A stretch of 53,277 nt of DNA from an uncultured Roseibium sp. (GCF_947499295.1 NZ_CANMNP010000025.1:1-53277), one strand, 5' to 3'; shown: positions 33,094-41,755, numbered from the stretch's first letter. Numbers and translations: made by a program. The notes: generated by a model from the letters alone, not told the origin.

Positions 33094-33399
33094 CTATGTG
33101 TGAGTTATGGCGGCAATTCTGCCGTTTTTCGGGACTTGAATTGCTAAAAAGCCACCATCCGCAACAGAAATCGAATTCGATGCGGAAGCGTCCTCGATAT
33201 GTCCCTTGTTCGTCACGTAGTGAGCACTATCCAGGCAGCGAACGAAGGCATGCGTTGCTTTGTCCGGGCGAATTCCTGAAATGGCTGACGACAGAGAGGT
33301 TGTGACTTCCTCAGCCGAAACAATCTCGTTGACTATTGCTCCTGGATCTCTTCCAGCGGCAGCTTGAGCAGTAATCCAGGCGACATGCAAAGTTGCCAT
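33094..33399 (-). CDS. small head protein candidate
   Basis: A 101-aa protein between portal and scaffold: HVAWITAQAAAGRDPGAIVN, then a beta-rich second half (GGFLAIQVPKNGRIAAI). Size and place suit a head decoration or completion protein; no family recognised. Confidence 0.52.
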   Translation of the reverse strand: MATLHVAWITAQAAAGRDPGAIVNEIVSAEEVTTSLSSAISGIRPDKATHAFVRCLDSAHYVTNKGHIEDASASNSISVADGGFLAIQVPKNGRIAAITHT

Positions 33400-33405
33400 T
33401 CGGCG

Positions 33406-35466
33406 CTACCTCGCGAAACCATTCTGAAAATGAGGTTGCGCAGGAGTGGCACTGTACTGCATTTGAGGCTGAAGCGATCCCGTCGCCTGCATTCGATCTG
33501 TTATCGCCTCAAACTGACTCGTGCGTGCGCCCATCAAATCCACGATTTTCTTTAGCTCAAGTTCTTGCTCTTCAATCTTGAGCTTCATCGCATCGAGCGA
33601 CTTATCAGCCTTGAGGGACGCATTCTCTTCCTCGAGCTGCTTAATGCGGCTCATACCTTCTTCGATCTGCTTCTGAATCTCAGGCGGAATAGCTTGCTCC
33701 TGAAGCTGCTGAGGCAGCATTTTCTGAAGGCGCTTAGCGATCTCATCGGCTCCGGGCCAATCCATGTTCTTCGCGATCAAATCACCAATGACAGGTGCGA
33801 TATCAGGATAGGCCCTGATCATCTCTGTCATTTGCGTTGCAGCTTCTTCACGTCGCGACGTGAATGATGGGCCTGCGTTGACAACCAAATCGTACTTGCC
33901 CACGGTCAGGTCGAAGACCCGTGTCAACGGCTGCATGACTGGTTGGCCTGCGTCGTTAAGCACCTCTTCCATCATTGGGTTGCCATCCGTATCGATTTTC
34001 GGAACAGCCTGGTTGATTGCCTGCTGGCTTTCTGTGCCATCCTCACCAAGAACACGAATAATCCGCTCTTCATTGTAGACGTGCGGAATGAGATCCAGAA
34101 CGACAGTGCCAGTGTGACGAATTGAACGTGTCAAATTGTCCAGGAAGTGAAATGTTGATACGTCCCCTTCCCTCTGCCGGGCCATAATTGCTCGACCGCT
34201 GGTTTCATTGGACCGCGCACCGAGTGAAGCATCGTAAAGGCCGATAATTGATTTCATGTCATCGGCAGCATTCAGGGATTCCTGCAAAGCGCCAGCAGCA
34301 ACGCCAGAATCAAGCGGCTGGCGCTGAGGGGGCGGCATAATGTTCTGCCCCTCCTTCACAACATCATATTCGATGTGTGAATAGCTGACAGAGTTAGCTG
34401 ACTGCCACTTATTGGCGTCGGTTACAAACGAGCCAACAGGCCCGATGAACGGAACACGAGGAGCAAGTGCGACCAATTCAGCCCCGGCAGTGCGCCAGAA
34501 GTTGAACATCTGCTGAGCGTCTTTGCCGTTATGGATCAAAGACCGGCGGTATACTTTCCCCCCAATGTCGAACTCTTCGCCATACACCGGAATAATCGGG
34601 ATGTATTTGCCGGGCCACTCATCGACAGAAAGCACCTCAGCGCCAGTCAGTTTGTTGCGAGTTACCTTATGACTTTTAACGACGCGGCTTTTAATTGGGG
34701 TGATGTTTCCAGCGACAATCCAATCCCAGTTGTCCTCTAGATCATTCTCGTCTAGCACCGTTCCGTCCGACAAAAGCAGGATAGTCTTATCTACCTGCTC
34801 ACGTCGCCACCAGTCTGCAACCATGACGTAGTCGCCATCAAACCAGGACTGCGAAACGTCTTGAAAATCAAACTTCCAATCAACCCGATCAGCTTCAGGA
34901 TAAAGCTCTTTGAATTTATCTTTCTTCAGTCGTTCAATTCGAAAGGCTGTATTCCAGTCGGAGGACTCTGCAGCTGTTGAATTTGGATCGCCGTAAACGG
35001 TCAGTGGGTTTGTAATTCGTTCAATCAAAATATCTAGATCAAACGTATCATCGAAAGCGTAATCGATATCGACTTGCCAATAGCCGAAACCGCCGCCAAC
35101 TGCACACTCTACGCCTGTGTCGTACGCGACATCAGCATTGGAGATATGTTCAATGTTACGGATAAGTCCGTTGATGACCTTTGCTGTATCTGGGTCAGCG
35201 CTACTATCTACCGCGCCAACCTTCATTGACGGCTTATTCTGGCGAGCGTCATTAACAACCTGCCGCAAAAAAGCAGGCATCTTGTTGATTGTCAGACAGG
35301 GGCGACCATCAGCTTGACGCTGCTCTTTAATCTTTTCCGGCCACTGCTCACCCAAACGGGCGAACTTGTTGTCCTCAATGTAAGTATCTCGATTGTGCTT
35401 CTCGAATTCTTCCGCCTCTTCAAAGGCGTCTTGCGCCTCCCTTAGAAGGCCGGAATCGTCTGACAT
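33406..35466 (-). CDS. P22-type portal protein
   Basis: A 686-aa protein, close to the ~725 aa of P22 gp1. LGEQWPEKIKEQRQADGRPC, LTINKMPAFLRQVVNDARQN, the GGGFGYWQVDIDYA block and ESLNAADDMKSIIGLYDASL are portal landmarks; the C-terminal ~110 residues are a long coiled coil (EGMSRIKQLEEENASLKADK) that matches the barrel helix region of P22-like portals. The portal is the dodecameric DNA channel and docking site of terminase and adaptor. Confidence 0.88.
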   Translation of the reverse strand: MSDDSGLLREAQDAFEEAEEFEKHNRDTYIEDNKFARLGEQWPEKIKEQRQADGRPCLTINKMPAFLRQVVNDARQNKPSMKVGAVDSSADPDTAKVINGLIRNIEHISNADVAYDTGVECAVGGGFGYWQVDIDYAFDDTFDLDILIERITNPLTVYGDPNSTAAESSDWNTAFRIERLKKDKFKELYPEADRVDWKFDFQDVSQSWFDGDYVMVADWWRREQVDKTILLLSDGTVLDENDLEDNWDWIVAGNITPIKSRVVKSHKVTRNKLTGAEVLSVDEWPGKYIPIIPVYGEEFDIGGKVYRRSLIHNGKDAQQMFNFWRTAGAELVALAPRVPFIGPVGSFVTDANKWQSANSVSYSHIEYDVVKEGQNIMPPPQRQPLDSGVAAGALQESLNAADDMKSIIGLYDASLGARSNETSGRAIMARQREGDVSTFHFLDNLTRSIRHTGTVVLDLIPHVYNEERIIRVLGEDGTESQQAINQAVPKIDTDGNPMMEEVLNDAGQPVMQPLTRVFDLTVGKYDLVVNAGPSFTSRREEAATQMTEMIRAYPDIAPVIGDLIAKNMDWPGADEIAKRLQKMLPQQLQEQAIPPEIQKQIEEGMSRIKQLEEENASLKADKSLDAMKLKIEEQELELKKIVDLMGARTSQFEAITDRMQATGSLQPQMQYSATPAQPHFQNGFAR

Positions 35467-35473
35467 GTATTGG

Positions 35474-36811
35474 TTATCCCATCCAAGAAGTAACAGAGCG
35501 TGGAGCAGCTTTGCGGGGCTGCTTGTTTGGCTTGATTAAATCCGGGAAAAGCTCTGAGAAGCCCCAGACCAAAGCGTCAACGCGATCCGGCGAGCCGTCG
35601 CCCTCGTATCCCGCGTTTGTCATGTCCGTCATTTGCGTTTCAAGTTCCGGGAACGCGCCAATGTGATGCACTCGGCCTGTCTCATAAATCGCCGCTATAG
35701 GCTCTGCCCGAACGTGCTTTCCACGGCTGGCTCTGACTTCAATGATATTCAGCGTGTCACGAACACCGCGAAGAGTGTGCGCCACCATGTCGCCACCCTG
35801 GTTGGTCTCAACAACAATCCCATCAGCTTGATGTTTATCATGCAGGGCCACAGCGCGACGTGCCCATTGAAGCGGCGAGCCTTCCGTCGAACCATCTTCG
35901 ATTACGAACCCTGTATCGCCTCGCATCCCAACAACAACGATTCCATGATCATTGCTGTCTTCGTTGTTTGTCGTCGCCGGGTCGACTGCGACTAAAATGC
36001 GCTCGATGTCATCTGGCGCTTCGGTTAAGCGTGATGCATCAAGATCTGCCTGACGCCAAATTGCACCGGGCCTATCTCCAAGAATTTCGGCGTGAAGCTC
36101 TTGGCGACCTAACCGGGTTCCTTCATACTTTTTCTGAATCTTCTTCAAAAACGCAGGGGCAAGATTCGACTTGTTATCAAGCGTTCGACCGCGAGTGACC
36201 GCAACCGCGCCCTCCTGCCCCGCCACAATCGCTTTGACCAACTCAATTGGCCGCGGTGTCGTAGTGACGATTTGCTTAGGATGATCACCAAGCCTCAAAC
36301 CAAATTGAAGCTGATCCCACGTTTCGCGAGCGTATCTCCATTTCGCTAACTCATCTGACCAAGCTATTTCATGCTGCGGTCCACGTAGCTGGTCCGGTTC
36401 CGTCGCATTGTAAAGCTTAGCAATCGCCCCATTTGGCCAAGTGACCTGACGCTTCGATGATTCATAGAGCGGGCGTTCTGACTTTGGATAAACCGATAGT
36501 AACCCACTTTCGCCTTCGACCATCACATCACGAGTATCAGCCGCCGTTTCTCCAATCAGTGCAATACGGCTGATACCTGAAGCTACTTGCTCCTTAACCC
36601 ATTCAGCGCCAATCCGTGTCTTTCCAAAGCCTCGACCGGCCAAGACCATCCAGATATCCCAATCGCCATCAGGAGCAATTTGATTTGGTCGAGCAAGAAA
36701 GCCGCGCCAGTCGAACAGAAGCTCTTCACAGTCTTCTTCGGATAAATCCGCGAGTGCGACCTCTCTATCCTCCTGTGAGAGCGACCCTAACCGCTCAGCC
36801 GGACTCAGCAT
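35474..36811 (-). CDS. terL: terminase large subunit
   Basis: About 445 aa from ATG 36811. The ATPase domain has Walker A LAGRGFGKT (58-65) and Walker B IAWSDELA (about 149-155), with a coupling motif TTTPRP. The nuclease domain shows VAVDPATTNNEDSNDHGIVV (first catalytic Asp), VETNQGGD, and SPDRVDALVWG (last Asp). It resembles the terminases of gene-transfer agents and headful phages. It cuts and pumps DNA into the prohead. It overlaps the TerS gene by 17 bp. Confidence 0.92.
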   Translation of the reverse strand: MLSPAERLGSLSQEDREVALADLSEEDCEELLFDWRGFLARPNQIAPDGDWDIWMVLAGRGFGKTRIGAEWVKEQVASGISRIALIGETAADTRDVMVEGESGLLSVYPKSERPLYESSKRQVTWPNGAIAKLYNATEPDQLRGPQHEIAWSDELAKWRYARETWDQLQFGLRLGDHPKQIVTTTPRPIELVKAIVAGQEGAVAVTRGRTLDNKSNLAPAFLKKIQKKYEGTRLGRQELHAEILGDRPGAIWRQADLDASRLTEAPDDIERILVAVDPATTNNEDSNDHGIVVVGMRGDTGFVIEDGSTEGSPLQWARRAVALHDKHQADGIVVETNQGGDMVAHTLRGVRDTLNIIEVRASRGKHVRAEPIAAIYETGRVHHIGAFPELETQMTDMTNAGYEGDGSPDRVDALVWGFSELFPDLIKPNKQPRKAAPRSVTSWMG

Positions 36812-37379
36812 CGCCACTGACTGATGATAACTTATCCAGCATTGCGTTCAGTCGCACGGAAGCGGGTGTTTCTACGACCTCAAGCGGCCCACCGTCAGGG
36901 CCAGAGATTTCCTTTTTCTCTGGCGCGTACAAACCGAGATGCTTACTCAGCTTCTCAAGTGCCGCGTTCTTATCCCAAGTTTTAATCTTATGGGTGTATT
37001 CAACCGGCGTTTTACCGTCTGCGTCTTTCTCGCTGGTGCGATTGGTGACAACTTCAAGCGAGCTGATTGCCGCCGCCGTATCATCATCCCAGTCTTGCGG
37101 ATCAACTAGGTGCCCCGATGGTGTGAGACATTTACGTAGATCGCTAAAACTCAAACGCGCCAGTTCCAACAGCACTCTGTCTTGGGTAATTTGAGTGCGC
37201 TCTGAGCGTTCTTTCTGTGCTTCGGCGATAGCGTCAGACACCTTAACATTTGCTAACAGACGCGATCCTTGCTCGTTTGCCGTCTTTTCGCTGTATCCAG
37301 CTCTGATAGCTGCCTGTGTGGCATTTAGGTCCACAAGGTATTCTTCAATAAACCTCGCCTGCTTATCGGTCAGCGCCAT
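36795..37379 (-). CDS. terS: terminase small subunit
   Basis: 194 aa from ATG 37379 (in-frame GTG one codon earlier). LTDKQARFIEEYLVDLNATQ, AAIRAGYSEKTANEQGSRLL and SDAIAEAQKERSERT form the N-terminal DNA-binding domain of the terminase_2 family. The C-terminal half (WDKNAALEKLSKHLGLYAPE) is the typical end. It recognises the packaging site and hands DNA to TerL. Confidence 0.9.
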   Translation of the reverse strand: MALTDKQARFIEEYLVDLNATQAAIRAGYSEKTANEQGSRLLANVKVSDAIAEAQKERSERTQITQDRVLLELARLSFSDLRKCLTPSGHLVDPQDWDDDTAAAISSLEVVTNRTSEKDADGKTPVEYTHKIKTWDKNAALEKLSKHLGLYAPEKKEISGPDGGPLEVVETPASVRLNAMLDKLSSVSGDAESG

Positions 37380-37454
37380 CACAATTCGCGGAGTGGAATT
37401 TCACCTTGCTCCGCCTCCTATCGTGTACGATATAATCTCTAGCGACAATATCCG

Positions 37455-38186
37455 TTACATTCCCATCCCGATTGCCGCTCTTAGTGGAGCTTGTTGCCAG
37501 CTCCTTAGTTCAGCTTCAGGATTTGATGCTGCCGGAGTTAGCGCAATGTAGGCTGATATCCAAAAGCTGTTACCGCCAGTTATCGTGACGGTTTCGCTTG
37601 TGACCGCTCCAGCAGTTGACTGCTCAAATGTTGCTGCTGCACATGAAGCAGATGCAGAGCCATTCCCTGGTGGCCCGTTTTCATTGTCGTATCGTTCGGT
37701 CCAATCTGCTGGCCAACTCGGAACAATCGGATTGCCGCTATTGCCTGACTCATTTGAGATCGCCGCAACAACTACGCAGTCAGCCGCTGATGTCGTTATC
37801 CCGGAAGGAAAAATGACGGAGGTGTTAGATCCACCTGAATTTGTTCCACTCGCATTGATCGGGTTTGTATTGTCGACACCTGAGAACCTAAGTAACGCGC
37901 ACGCAACACGCTCAGACCCCGAAATCATCGATATCGTGTAGGACGACGGTTCTGCTCCATCGCAAACCCGGTACTGATAACTCCCTCGAAATGTCCCGCC
38001 CGATCCCGCAACAGGGCCGCCAAAGAGATTTGTAAACCCCGTTAAGGCAGCGATTCCATTTGTGCCGTCTGTGTCAGCAACGAACACGAGCACGTCACCG
38101 GACGTTGTCCCGGTTGGTAGGTTTAGCGTTCCTGTCGCTGTATTGTCTAAATTGGTGCTGGCAAAGCTCTCGAAGGCAATTGCCAT
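37455..38186 (-). CDS. beta-rich phage surface protein candidate
   Basis: A 243-aa Ser/Thr/Gly/Asn-rich protein. Segments such as GDVLVFVADTDGTNGIAALT, ERVACALLRFSGVDNTNPIN and ITGGNSFWISAYIALTPAAS resemble concanavalin/Ig-like beta sandwiches of virion decoration proteins. It lies upstream of TerS in the same direction. No exact family. Confidence 0.55.
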   Translation of the reverse strand: MAIAFESFASTNLDNTATGTLNLPTGTTSGDVLVFVADTDGTNGIAALTGFTNLFGGPVAGSGGTFRGSYQYRVCDGAEPSSYTISMISGSERVACALLRFSGVDNTNPINASGTNSGGSNTSVIFPSGITTSAADCVVVAAISNESGNSGNPIVPSWPADWTERYDNENGPPGNGSASASCAAATFEQSTAGAVTSETVTITGGNSFWISAYIALTPAASNPEAELRSWQQAPLRAAIGMGM

Positions 38187-38374
38187 TAGTGAATTGCCTC
38201 ATACCTGCCGCCCTCTATAAAATCCCAGTCGTCGTAGGAGATGGCGTAAATGAAAACGCCCTTGCGATAGAGGTGAATTTCAGTCTCTTGCTCTTCGAAA
38301 TCATCAACCAGCCACTCTTGTGAAAACCCGTCTTCGTCAGAGGCTCTGAAGAGATAGCTGTCAGGCCCTGTCAA
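38186..38374 (-). CDS. small acidic hypothetical protein
   Basis: A 62-aa protein from TTG 38374 (overlapping the previous stop as AATTGA). Repeated D/E with aromatic pairs (VDDFEEQETEIHLYRKGVFI, YDDWDFIEGG). Coupled on both sides. Unknown. Confidence 0.5.
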   Translation of the reverse strand: MTGPDSYLFRASDEDGFSQEWLVDDFEEQETEIHLYRKGVFIYAISYDDWDFIEGGRYEAIH

Positions 38375-38523
38375 TTGGACCGCTCCGGCTTTGTCGCCTT
38401 GCCTTGCTTGAAGTCCAGGGCAATCAATTCCAAAAGAGCGCCGAATTGCTGTTCAGTCATTTCAGACTGTTTGTAAGCCTCGACAATCAGATTAACTGCT
38501 GTTTCAGCCGGGTCACTTGCCAT
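38371..38523 (-). CDS. 50-aa hypothetical protein
   Basis: MASDPAETAVNLIVEAYKQS... to ...KATKPERSN; an ATG at 38523 overlapping the upstream stop as TGATG, and a stop overlapping the next TTG start. The coupling on both sides argues it is real. One long amphipathic helix. Unknown. Confidence 0.55.
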   Translation of the reverse strand: MASDPAETAVNLIVEAYKQSEMTEQQFGALLELIALDFKQGKATKPERSN

Positions 38524-38780
38524 CAGTCTTTCCAGTGAAATCCAATACGCTCAGGGAGCCGCATGAACTCGTTTCCGTCCGCGTCCAATACACCTATTGG
38601 CACTGCCTCATGATCCGATACCGTCAATGCCGGAAGCAGAGTCTCATCCTCATGAATGCGGTCATCGTCAGTAAGACAAGACCTCTGAGTGAGCGCTTCG
38701 CCTCTGGCGATTTTCGCAGCCTTCGATCTGCGTGGATCTCGAAGTATCTCTGATGCGATACGCTTGGTGTAGCGAGGCAT
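38523..38780 (-). CDS. hypothetical phage protein
   Basis: An 85-aa protein: basic helix (SEILRDPRRSKAAKIARGEA) and a beta-like C-terminus (SDHEAVPIGVLDADGNEFMR). Unknown. Member of the pre-packaging small-gene group. Confidence 0.55.
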   Translation of the reverse strand: MPRYTKRIASEILRDPRRSKAAKIARGEALTQRSCLTDDDRIHEDETLLPALTVSDHEAVPIGVLDADGNEFMRLPERIGFHWKD

Positions 38781-38786
38781 GTGACT

Positions 38787-38996
38787 TCACCAGTACCTTG
38801 ACTTTGCCTTGACGCGAACGCGGGGCTTCCATTGTATTGGAACTATGGAGACCTCTGGCAGAGGCGCTTGATACACTGGGTTGTTCGGACAAGGGCACGG
38901 GCTTGAGCCGCCCCAGCCACAAACACACCCACCCATCCCGATAAGCGGGTTATTCTGGTGCAAACCAATGACGCGGCTGTTGTCGATTAGGCACAT
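38787..38996 (-). CDS. small Cys/Pro-rich hypothetical protein
   Basis: A 69-aa protein with a GGAGG site 7 bases before its ATG. GMGGCVCGWGGSSPCPCPNN is an unusual Gly/Cys/Pro segment with four cysteines, followed by a basic end. It comes directly after a strong terminator, so it opens a transcription unit. Unknown function. Confidence 0.52.
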   Translation of the reverse strand: MCLIDNSRVIGLHQNNPLIGMGGCVCGWGGSSPCPCPNNPVYQAPLPEVSIVPIQWKPRVRVKAKSRYW

Positions 38997-39012
38997 GAGA
39001 TGCCTCCAATAG

Positions 39013-39046
39013 AAAAAACCCCGCCAATCCGAAGACTGACAGGGTT
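39013..39046 (-). terminator. UUCG-loop terminator
   Basis: On the minus strand a 13-bp stem (39046-39034 with 39029-39017, several G.T pairs), TTCG loop, six T. It runs into CTATTGGAGG, the ribosome site of the next gene, exactly as at 23027-23053. Confidence 0.9.
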
Positions 39047-39201
39047 GAGATGCGGGATCCTAGTGAAGCAGTGCCCGCTTGCCACCCGCGCTTGTTTATA
39101 GACGTTGGGGCTTAACCGCCTTTCGGCTCGTCTTGGCTCCCCATAAGGGATGTTTCAGGCGGGGCGCACGGTCTCAATCATAAGCCGCCGCCTGATTGTG
39201 T

Positions 39202-39287
39202 TCGGTGCGCCCGAGTCGAACGGGAACAAACGCCATGCAGGAACGACCCGATTGCATCTAACGCCTAGGTGCCGTGCAAAACACCGA
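39202..39287 (-). other. tRNA-like element
   Basis: Read on the minus strand, the 86-nt element has a 7-bp acceptor-like stem (TCGGTGT with GCACCGA, last pair T.G), then near the 3' end CCCG-TTCGACT-CGGG, a textbook T-arm core. The middle does not give a normal D or anticodon arm; ATGCA/TGCAT with a 13-base loop is the best inner stem. No CCA. It could be a decayed phage tRNA or a tRNA mimic. The rest of 39047-39374 apart from the flanking terminators shows no gene. Confidence 0.35.
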
Positions 39288-39298
39288 ATTCCTGAATC

Positions 39299-39327
39299 AA
39301 AAGAGCGCTCCCATTCGCGAAGCGCCC
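39299..39327 (-). terminator. probable terminator
   Basis: On the minus strand GGGCGCT...AGCGCTC (7 bp, one G.T) followed by TTTT, downstream of the 191-aa gene and upstream of the tRNA-like element. Confidence 0.55.
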
Positions 39328-39374
39328 ATTGTGTTAAAAATGACATTCGCACACATTTTCTGCGCCGTCAATGT

Positions 39375-39950
39375 CTATGCTGCACGTTTTGTGGAGTTTA
39401 TGCGGAATTTATGCACAGCATTGAGTGCACACCTCAAATCACCAAGTTGATGCTCCAATATCTGACCACGCTCCAGGCTATCCAATGCGCCAAACAGGTT
39501 TGCCGTGTTCCCTAGAAGACTTTGTGAATCCATGACCTGATTGCGCATACCTTCCCACTGCTGAATTGCACCAGCGCAGAAACGCTCAAAAGCCTCTTCA
39601 TCACCACCTTGCGACGGCCCGCGCGGTTCGCGAGGTGCATGAGGCTCATCAATCGCGCTGAGATATTTGATACGAACCGTGTTGTAGAAAACCGCCGCCT
39701 CGTATTGGTCCCTGCTCAGTGCGTTGCTGGCAAACAATGCTGCTTCGATAGTCCCGACAGATTGGGCAAGGTTTTGTGGTATTCCCGCCCTAAGCCGAGC
39801 GGCCATCGCTGTTTCCATGGCCTCACGTTCGGTTTCCTCGCGTTCCTGGTTCCGCAGATTACGCTGATACTCTTTCCTGCGGGACAGTCTGCCGTTCGGC
39901 TCACGATTTACGTTTTGCCTGCGCTTCTTGTGTCCGCCCCGTCTTGCCAT
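39375..39950 (-). CDS. hypothetical basic N-terminus phage protein
   Basis: A 191-aa protein. The first 45 residues are extremely basic (GGHKKRRQNVNREPNGRLSR), suggesting nucleic-acid binding; the rest is helical (QSVGTIEAALFASNALSRDQ, ILEHQLGDLRCALNAVHKFR). Last gene of the leftward replication-region unit. A late-gene regulator or small-terminase-like helper would fit the position, but nothing proves it. Confidence 0.52.
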   Translation of the reverse strand: MARRGGHKKRRQNVNREPNGRLSRRKEYQRNLRNQEREETEREAMETAMAARLRAGIPQNLAQSVGTIEAALFASNALSRDQYEAAVFYNTVRIKYLSAIDEPHAPREPRGPSQGGDEEAFERFCAGAIQQWEGMRNQVMDSQSLLGNTANLFGALDSLERGQILEHQLGDLRCALNAVHKFRINSTKRAA

Positions 39951-39955
39951 GCCGC

Positions 39956-40240
39956 CTATTCCTTCACCAGTTTTAAAACGTGACCTGTACTCTTCACCCT
40001 TGTGTCGTCATCAAGCTTTGGTAGAGGCCCGCCCAGCTCCCATGCCTTAACTTTGGCCTTGAGGTTGTCTGCAGACGGGGAACCGCCAGGATTCCCGACA
40101 AGCTGAACACGACGAATGCCGAACAGTCCGGTAAATAGAATCCAGCGCCCTAATTGCTGATATTTCTCTTTCCCATCGTCATCTGTAACTATCGTTCTTC
40201 CTGTGACGGTTCCGATGTACTCGCGCTGGTACCAGGCCAT
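39956..40240 (-). CDS. hypothetical phage protein
   Basis: A 94-aa protein from ATG 40240 (AGGGG site). YIGTVTGRTIVTDDDGKEKY and GRWILFTGLFGIRRVQLVGN suggest a small beta-rich fold; the last third is basic helical. Unknown. Confidence 0.52.
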   Translation of the reverse strand: MAWYQREYIGTVTGRTIVTDDDGKEKYQQLGRWILFTGLFGIRRVQLVGNPGGSPSADNLKAKVKAWELGGPLPKLDDDTRVKSTGHVLKLVKE

Positions 40241-40253
40241 AGCCCCTACCCTT

Positions 40254-40679
40254 CTAATCGCCTGCTGCTTTTTTGATGATGGACATGAGGGATTCTTCAG
40301 AGAGACCAACCCATTTAAGACCCCTCTCTCTGAGGAAGCTGTCGATCATAAATGCCAATTCCCGATCCAAATGCTTGTCGTGCTGCATTCGAGCCTTTGC
40401 AGATGGGGAGATCGACTTAAGCGCTTCTATGTCAGCAAACAGATTATTGTGCCGAGATATTTCAGGCTCACCTTTCTTCCGCTCCAGGTTTCTGAGAATG
40501 TCTCTGGCAATATATATTGCGGCAGTGTTGGGGTTGTTATCACCACCTTGCGGAATACCAACGCTAGCTGTTGGAAAGCCCATTTCACTTGCGCTAGCCA
40601 AGGCCCCTTTCAGCGCTCCCGGACCAGCAGTCGCACCGCCTGCGATCAATCCAAGAAATCCGCGTCTTGAGCTTTTCAT
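40254..40679 (-). CDS. protein with Tat-like signal
   Basis: 141 aa from ATG 40679 behind AAGGAG. It opens with SSRRGFLGLIAGGATAG, a twin-arginine (SRRxFL) export signal, which is unusual in a phage. The mature part is helical (NTAAIYIARDILRNLERKKG, MQHDKHLDRELAFMIDSFLR) without recognised domain. Either the protein is exported folded, as Tat substrates are, or the motif is chance. Confidence 0.58.
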   Translation of the reverse strand: MKSSRRGFLGLIAGGATAGPGALKGALASASEMGFPTASVGIPQGGDNNPNTAAIYIARDILRNLERKKGEPEISRHNNLFADIEALKSISPSAKARMQHDKHLDRELAFMIDSFLRERGLKWVGLSEESLMSIIKKAAGD

Positions 40680-40690
40680 TTCGTGTCTCC

Positions 40691-40786
40691 TTAGAAAATC
40701 CAAGCGCCCAAACCAAACGCAACAGCGCACCAAAACAGAACTGCGAGAAGCGGGAAAATCCACCAACCTGTTGGGAACATGTCCAT
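40691..40786 (-). CDS. 31-aa single-span membrane protein
   Basis: MDMFPTGWWIFPLLAVLFWC... with one membrane helix, ATG 40786 behind GGAGGGG, located 1 bp after the SSB stop. The strong ribosome site and helix make it a likely real microprotein. Function unknown. Confidence 0.55.
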   Translation of the reverse strand: MDMFPTGWWIFPLLAVLFWCAVAFGLGAWIF

Positions 40787-40787
40787 G

Positions 40788-41252
40788 TTAGCCCCTCCAT
40801 TCCGGTGCGAACGGAATTTCGTCGTCTTGCGGTCCAAATCCCCCACCCTGGTCATTTGACCCGGTGTTTGAGTTTGTTTGACCTGATGATTGGCCGGATT
40901 GAGGGCTGTCCAACATCGTGAGATTACTGTTGAATCCCTGAAGGACAATCTCTGTCGAGTAGCGATCCTGGCCGGATTGGTCCTGCCATTTTCTCGTCTG
41001 TAGCTGACCTTCCAGATAGACCTTAGAGCCCTTGCGCAGATAGTTTTCTGCAACACCCGCCAGCCCTTCGTTGTAGATGACGATGCGGTGCCATTCTGTG
41101 CGCTCCTGGCGCTCGCCAGATGATTTGTTCCGCCAGCTCTCTGTTGTGGCAATGCGAAGATTGGCTATGGGGCGACCATCCTGTGAACGGCGAATTTCCG
41201 GGTCTGCTCCCAGGTTTCCAACCAAAGTTACCTTGTTGACGCTTCCACTCAT
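40788..41252 (-). CDS. ssb: single-stranded DNA-binding protein
   Basis: 154 aa from ATG 41252. SVNKVTLVGNLGADPEIR, IANLRIATTESW, ERTEWHRIVIYNEGLAGVAE and GSKVYLEGQLQTRKWQDQSG make a full OB-fold SSB domain (1-110). A Gln/Ser/Gly linker leads to DDEIPF, the protein-interaction tip, here followed by six more residues (APEWRG) instead of ending the protein. It protects ssDNA in phage replication and recombination. Confidence 0.92.
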   Translation of the reverse strand: MSGSVNKVTLVGNLGADPEIRRSQDGRPIANLRIATTESWRNKSSGERQERTEWHRIVIYNEGLAGVAENYLRKGSKVYLEGQLQTRKWQDQSGQDRYSTEIVLQGFNSNLTMLDSPQSGQSSGQTNSNTGSNDQGGGFGPQDDEIPFAPEWRG

Positions 41253-41755
41253 GCTGCGTACTCCCAATTAAATCCGGTGCTAGCTGTTTGATATCCCTTC
41301 GCTGCATCTTCAAAACGTTGGGCGTTCAGAAGAGCTGCGGCTGTGTCGAAAGGCTCTTCGACATGATCAATCTTCTTGGCTTTGAGGTGCGCAATACCGC
41401 GTGAACGATGATGCTTGAGTAGCCTGCGGAGAAACTCCTTGTTGGCCTTTTTAAGCTCCTGAATTTGTGCCTGGGTGCGGTCATTCAAAGGCGCGACCAA
41501 CTCCAGCCCCCGCGCACCGCGAGCCCATCGTTCTCGGACGATACAGTCATCAAGGCAGTACTTCTCTGCAAGCATGGTGACTGTCCAGATATCGCCTTCG
41601 AAAAGTATCGGATTGGGAACAGGAGCGAATATCTCGTCACCAATGCGGCCCTTTGAAATGCGCCAAAGGACAATCCGTTCTGAAAGTCCAAGATCTCTGC
41701 AATGATCTTTGGCTGTAGCTGCTCTACCGCGATAAACAAAAACATCATCAAGCAT
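41249..41755 (-). CDS. HTH-type phage protein
   Basis: 168 aa from ATG 41755. FVYRGRAATAKDHCRDLGLS and RIVLWRISKGRIGDEIFAPV look like the small HTH module that also occurs with homing nucleases and phage regulators; a second copy-like segment follows (LAEKYCLDDCIVRERWARGA). A coiled helix and a C-terminal tail complete it. It overlaps the ssb start by 4 bp. Probably DNA-binding. Confidence 0.55.
   Translation of the reverse strand: MLDDVFVYRGRAATAKDHCRDLGLSERIVLWRISKGRIGDEIFAPVPNPILFEGDIWTVTMLAEKYCLDDCIVRERWARGARGLELVAPLNDRTQAQIQELKKANKEFLRRLLKHHRSRGIAHLKAKKIDHVEEPFDTAAALLNAQRFEDAAKGYQTASTGFNWEYAA

Noticed and set aside
32882..33103. 73-aa hydrophobic rightward ORF
   Set aside because: Mirror of the HiPIP-like cysteine gene on the minus strand, which has a better explanation in the head operon.
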